Positions 61,883-64,000 of a stretch of 64,000 bases of DNA are shown piece after piece. Every line of letters starts with the position of its first letter. Position 1 is the first letter of the stretch. Where the stretch lies: positions 41,174,359 through 41,238,358 of the forward strand of contig NC_085868.1 in the NCBI RefSeq assembly GCF_034702125.1, given 5' to 3'. The DNA is from Engraulis encrasicolus. Lineage: Eukaryota; Chordata; Actinopteri; Clupeiformes; Engraulidae. Position numbers and translations under genes: made by a program. The notes beneath the pieces were generated by a model that saw nothing but the letters and a program-made list of their open reading frames with translations, was not told the origin of the DNA and ran no database searches.

Positions 61883-62999
61883 AGTTGACCTGAGACAGGG
61901 GTTGCGTTAGTAAATTCAATCTGATGCTCTGAAAAGAGAATACAGCACTATGTTGAGAAAAAAACAAACATTCCACTACTGATAAACGAACGAGAGCTCG
62001 GATTTTAGTTCCAAAGTCAGACCTCTGACTGTTGTGTGACCAGCAGTGGCAGTTAACAAACCCACCTAGAGATGGTGTTAAAAACACACCCAGAGATGTG
62101 AAAAACACAAGCAGTGTTTTAGAACACATGAATGTACATGCATCCATAGTCCAAGTTTAAGTTAAAGCCCAACTCCTCATTTTTAACACACTTTGGAAAA
62201 TGACTTTTAAGCCTCAAGTGCTCAAATGTCCTCTTATCTAAGCCTCATACCAACAGTTATGTGAAGAAAAGCGACACAGGAAACAAAAACGTCTTTGAAG
62301 CTGCAGCGATAGCAACCATAGAGTCTGTAACTGACCCACAGGGCCTAGGACTTTCACCACAAGTGCACCTTTTGTTTAGGAGAAAGAAATGACCTCCCAG
62401 ATCCACTCATCCCCACACGGTTCCAAGCACAACCACAAAATCTACTGTACACAGAGTTTAAGTTCTTCAGCTAAAAATATGAACGTGTGTCATACCATCT
62501 AGACATCTTCTGGCCTCCTCTTCAAACACACAGGCCGTAAATAAAGGAAACACAGATAAACACTAGGAGCAGAGAGAGGAAAGGAAAGGAAAGGAAAACT
62601 TGACAGGAAAGAAAGAAGCTCTTAGTTGAAACTGCTTTCATTTGCGTCTGACAAGCATTTCTCTAGTCCTTCCTTCAGCACTTGAAACGTTTCTCCGGAC
62701 GAATTGCTGAACAATTGTCAGTCAGTCAGTCAAGTCAAGTCAAGTCGGTATTTAAAGCCATTTGGATAGAGAGAGAAAATACTCTTTAGACAGACAAAAG
62801 CACCACAACATGACTTTCAGTGGCGTGTATTTCTGTTACACAGTCAGCGACCACAGAAGACTTGAATAGGGCCGCGGGCCACGTTGTCTTGGCCACAGAG
62901 ATATGTCACTGCAGCAGTAGCAGTGGCAGTAGCAGCAGCAGACTCACCCGTGCCGAGGCTAAGAATAAACACACTGGCTTGTTCTGTCTCTCCTTCCCT
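61883..62999 (-). other. sh3bp2 upstream intron or 5' flank
   Basis: Unique-looking sequence. A (GGAAA)n run lies at 62576-62600, GTCAGTCAGTCAAGTCAAGTC near 62718 and (AGC)n near 62910-62941. A minus-strand CACGG|GTGAGT near 62946-62955 resembles a donor, but I cannot attach an exon to it. Confidence 0.4.
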
Positions 63000-63031
63000 T
63001 CCCCTTTACACAGTTACACAGAGACTCTTAC

Positions 63032-63102
63032 CTCCCGCTCCTATGTCTACGTCTCCTGATACTCAGGCGTGAGGAACTCTCTGCCATCATGCTGTGCATC
63101 AT
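63032..63102 (-). CDS. Candidate alternative first exon D of sh3bp2
   Basis: MMHSMMAESSSRLSIRRRRH leads to a phase-2 donor AG|GTAAGAG at 63031-63030. The LSIRRR core matches unit A. It is the unit nearest sh3bp2 exon 1 (about 1.75 kb). Confidence 0.4.
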
Positions 63103-63251
63103 TCCCTGTCTTTCTCCATGTCTCTCTCAATCTGACTACCTCTACTAAGTACTAAGAAAGAATGGGTTGGTCCATACTCTTTCCATCCCTTAAAAAAGTG
63201 GGCCCTCTTTGACGTCTACTCTCTACACCTCCACTCAATCTTAGTTCTTTC

Positions 63252-63300
63252 CCTTCCGTCTCTTCCTCCAGACACTTAGAACTGGGGAATTCTTGCCCAT
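63252..63300 (-). pseudogene. Exon-like unit C, donor lost
   Basis: MGKNSPVLSVWRKRRKGK matches units A and B, but the donor position reads AG|GGAAAG instead of AG|GTAAG, and the frame runs into TAA two codons later. Interpreted as a decayed member of the array. Confidence 0.4.
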
Positions 63301-63525
63301 CTTGCTGCATCTATATATCTCTCTCTCTCGCTTTCTCTCTCCATCTCTTTCTTTATCTTTTCGCCTGCTGTACTAGTCTCCGAGGTAAGGGCAGAGGACT
63401 GATCTAAGAGGGGGACTCCATCCAGACTCCATGCTCCGTCCGAGGCATGGGCCAAAGAAATAGGCCCTCCTTGATGTCCGGCCTCTTCTCCTGCCCTTCG
63501 CACAGTGCACAATACCTTTACTTAC

Positions 63526-63572
63526 CTCTTGCTCTTCTGCCTCCTCAGAACTGGGGAACCCTCGCTCATCAT
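63526..63572 (-). CDS. Candidate alternative first exon B of sh3bp2
   Basis: MMSEGSPVLRRQKSK followed by a phase-2 donor AG|GTAAGT at 63525-63524. Same SPVL...RR core as unit A. The frame stays open upstream to an ATG at 63740, so the true start is uncertain. Confidence 0.4.
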
Positions 63573-63754
63573 GCTGCCTCTGTCTTTCTCTCCTTCCGCT
63601 GTGCTCCCAGGGCGAAGGAGGACTGAGCTGAGAGAGAGAATCTGTTTAGACTCCTTCCACAGCACTTCTTTTTTTTTCATATAAAATAAAACGGGGCCCT
63701 GCCCTCCCGTGATGCCTACTCCGGTCCTCTTCGCCACCAAGACACTACTCTTAC

Positions 63755-63834
63755 CTTCTGCTCTTCTTTCTTCTGATACTCAGAACCGGAGAAATCATGC
63801 CAATCACACTGTCTCTTCCTTTCTCTCTCTCCAT
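63755..63834 (-). CDS. Candidate alternative first exon A of sh3bp2
   Basis: The ATG at 63834 or the ATG at 63798 leads to MISPVLSIRRKKSRR with a phase-2 donor (AG|GTAAGAG, GT at 63754-63753). Joined to the acceptor at 61281 it gives R-N-M-S in the sh3bp2 frame with no stop. This is a sequence-based prediction only; it may be a 5' UTR exon. Confidence 0.4.
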
Positions 63835-63876
63835 CTCTCCTTCTCTCCTTCCGCTCCCAGGTAGTGCGGCGAACTG

Positions 63877-63992
63877 AACTACACAGTAAATGTTGCGGTG
63901 TTAATTCAACTCTTAAAGAGTTCATCTAAGTCCAAATGATGTCAAATCAACTCTATAAGTGTTAAATGAACACTGCAGAATTTACTGTGTAG
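63877..63992. mobile_element. Short TIR element (TACACAGTAAAT ends)
   Basis: ACTACACAGTAAATGTTGC and GCAGAATTTACTGTGTA are inverted, with GTGTTAATTCAAC and GTTAAATGAACAC continuing the arms. It lies directly upstream of exon-like unit A. Confidence 0.75.
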
Positions 63993-64000
63993 GAGAGAGA

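Larger units (their letters stand above)
63000..63865 (-). repeat. Four-unit diverged tandem array of exon-like sequences upstream of sh3bp2
   Basis: The unit length is about 220-275 bp. Each unit holds, in the minus-strand sense, a GAGAGA-rich leader, one or more ATGs, a short basic reading frame ending in a [S/R]xRR-type run, and a splice-donor position. Other shared words are GGGCCCT...TGATG and GACTCC near unit borders. Donor positions are 63755, 63526, about 63252 (broken) and 63032. The individual units are listed separately. Confidence 0.8.

Noticed and set aside
63716..63925. 69-codon frame over unit A as an independent small gene
   Set aside because: It is out of frame with the conserved SPVLSIRR core shared by the array and with the splice phase.

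Overview
This window is genomic DNA of a ray-finned (teleost-like) fish. The genes have short exons and kilobase introns with GT/AG sites, and the introns are packed with (CA)n and (GA)n microsatellites, tRNA-derived SINEs, many short terminal-inverted-repeat (TIR) transposons and broken LINEs. I cannot name the species from sequence alone. Both recognisable protein genes lie on the minus strand, so they read from right to left.

Gene 1, about 886-32630, is the 5' part of vldlr, the very-low-density-lipoprotein (vitellogenin/reelin-type) receptor. Twelve coding exons are present. They encode the signal peptide, eight LDL-receptor class A (LA) repeats, two EGF modules and the first blades of the YWTD propeller. 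All junctions keep phase. The rest of the propeller, the third EGF, the O-glycosylated stem, the membrane segment and the NPxY tail must lie left of position 1. Two features are unusual: an intron splits LA5, and LA4 has a two-residue insertion. Several exons are bordered directly by microsatellites or by duplicated splice sites.

Gene 2, about 43246-61281, is a complete coding set for sh3bp2 (3BP2 adaptor). Twelve exons give 560 residues in the order PH domain, acidic/tyrosine linker, proline-rich region, tankyrase-binding motif, SH2 domain. Upstream of its first coding exon, at about 63000-63865, lies a diverged tandem array of four exon-like units. Three end in intact phase-2 splice donors that would join in frame to sh3bp2. 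This is the most interesting candidate for an undescribed arrangement: a cluster of duplicated alternative first exons.

The genes are head-to-tail, separated by about 10.6 kb (32631-43245). That interval holds the putative vldlr promoter, microsatellites, TIR elements and a frameshifted 3.5 kb endonuclease/RT LINE (36461-39990). The LINE is flanked by a perfect 10-bp duplication and is nested in a foldback transposon. A second, 5'-truncated LINE (about 53875-55500, minus) lies in an sh3bp2 intron, nested in another repeat. Small DNA elements include a five-copy family with 7-bp target duplications, two copies of an element carrying a THAP-like start, four TTAA-flanked elements, several hAT-like elements with 8-bp duplications and a deleted Tc1-like element. 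I saw no rRNA, convincing functional tRNA or CRISPR array.
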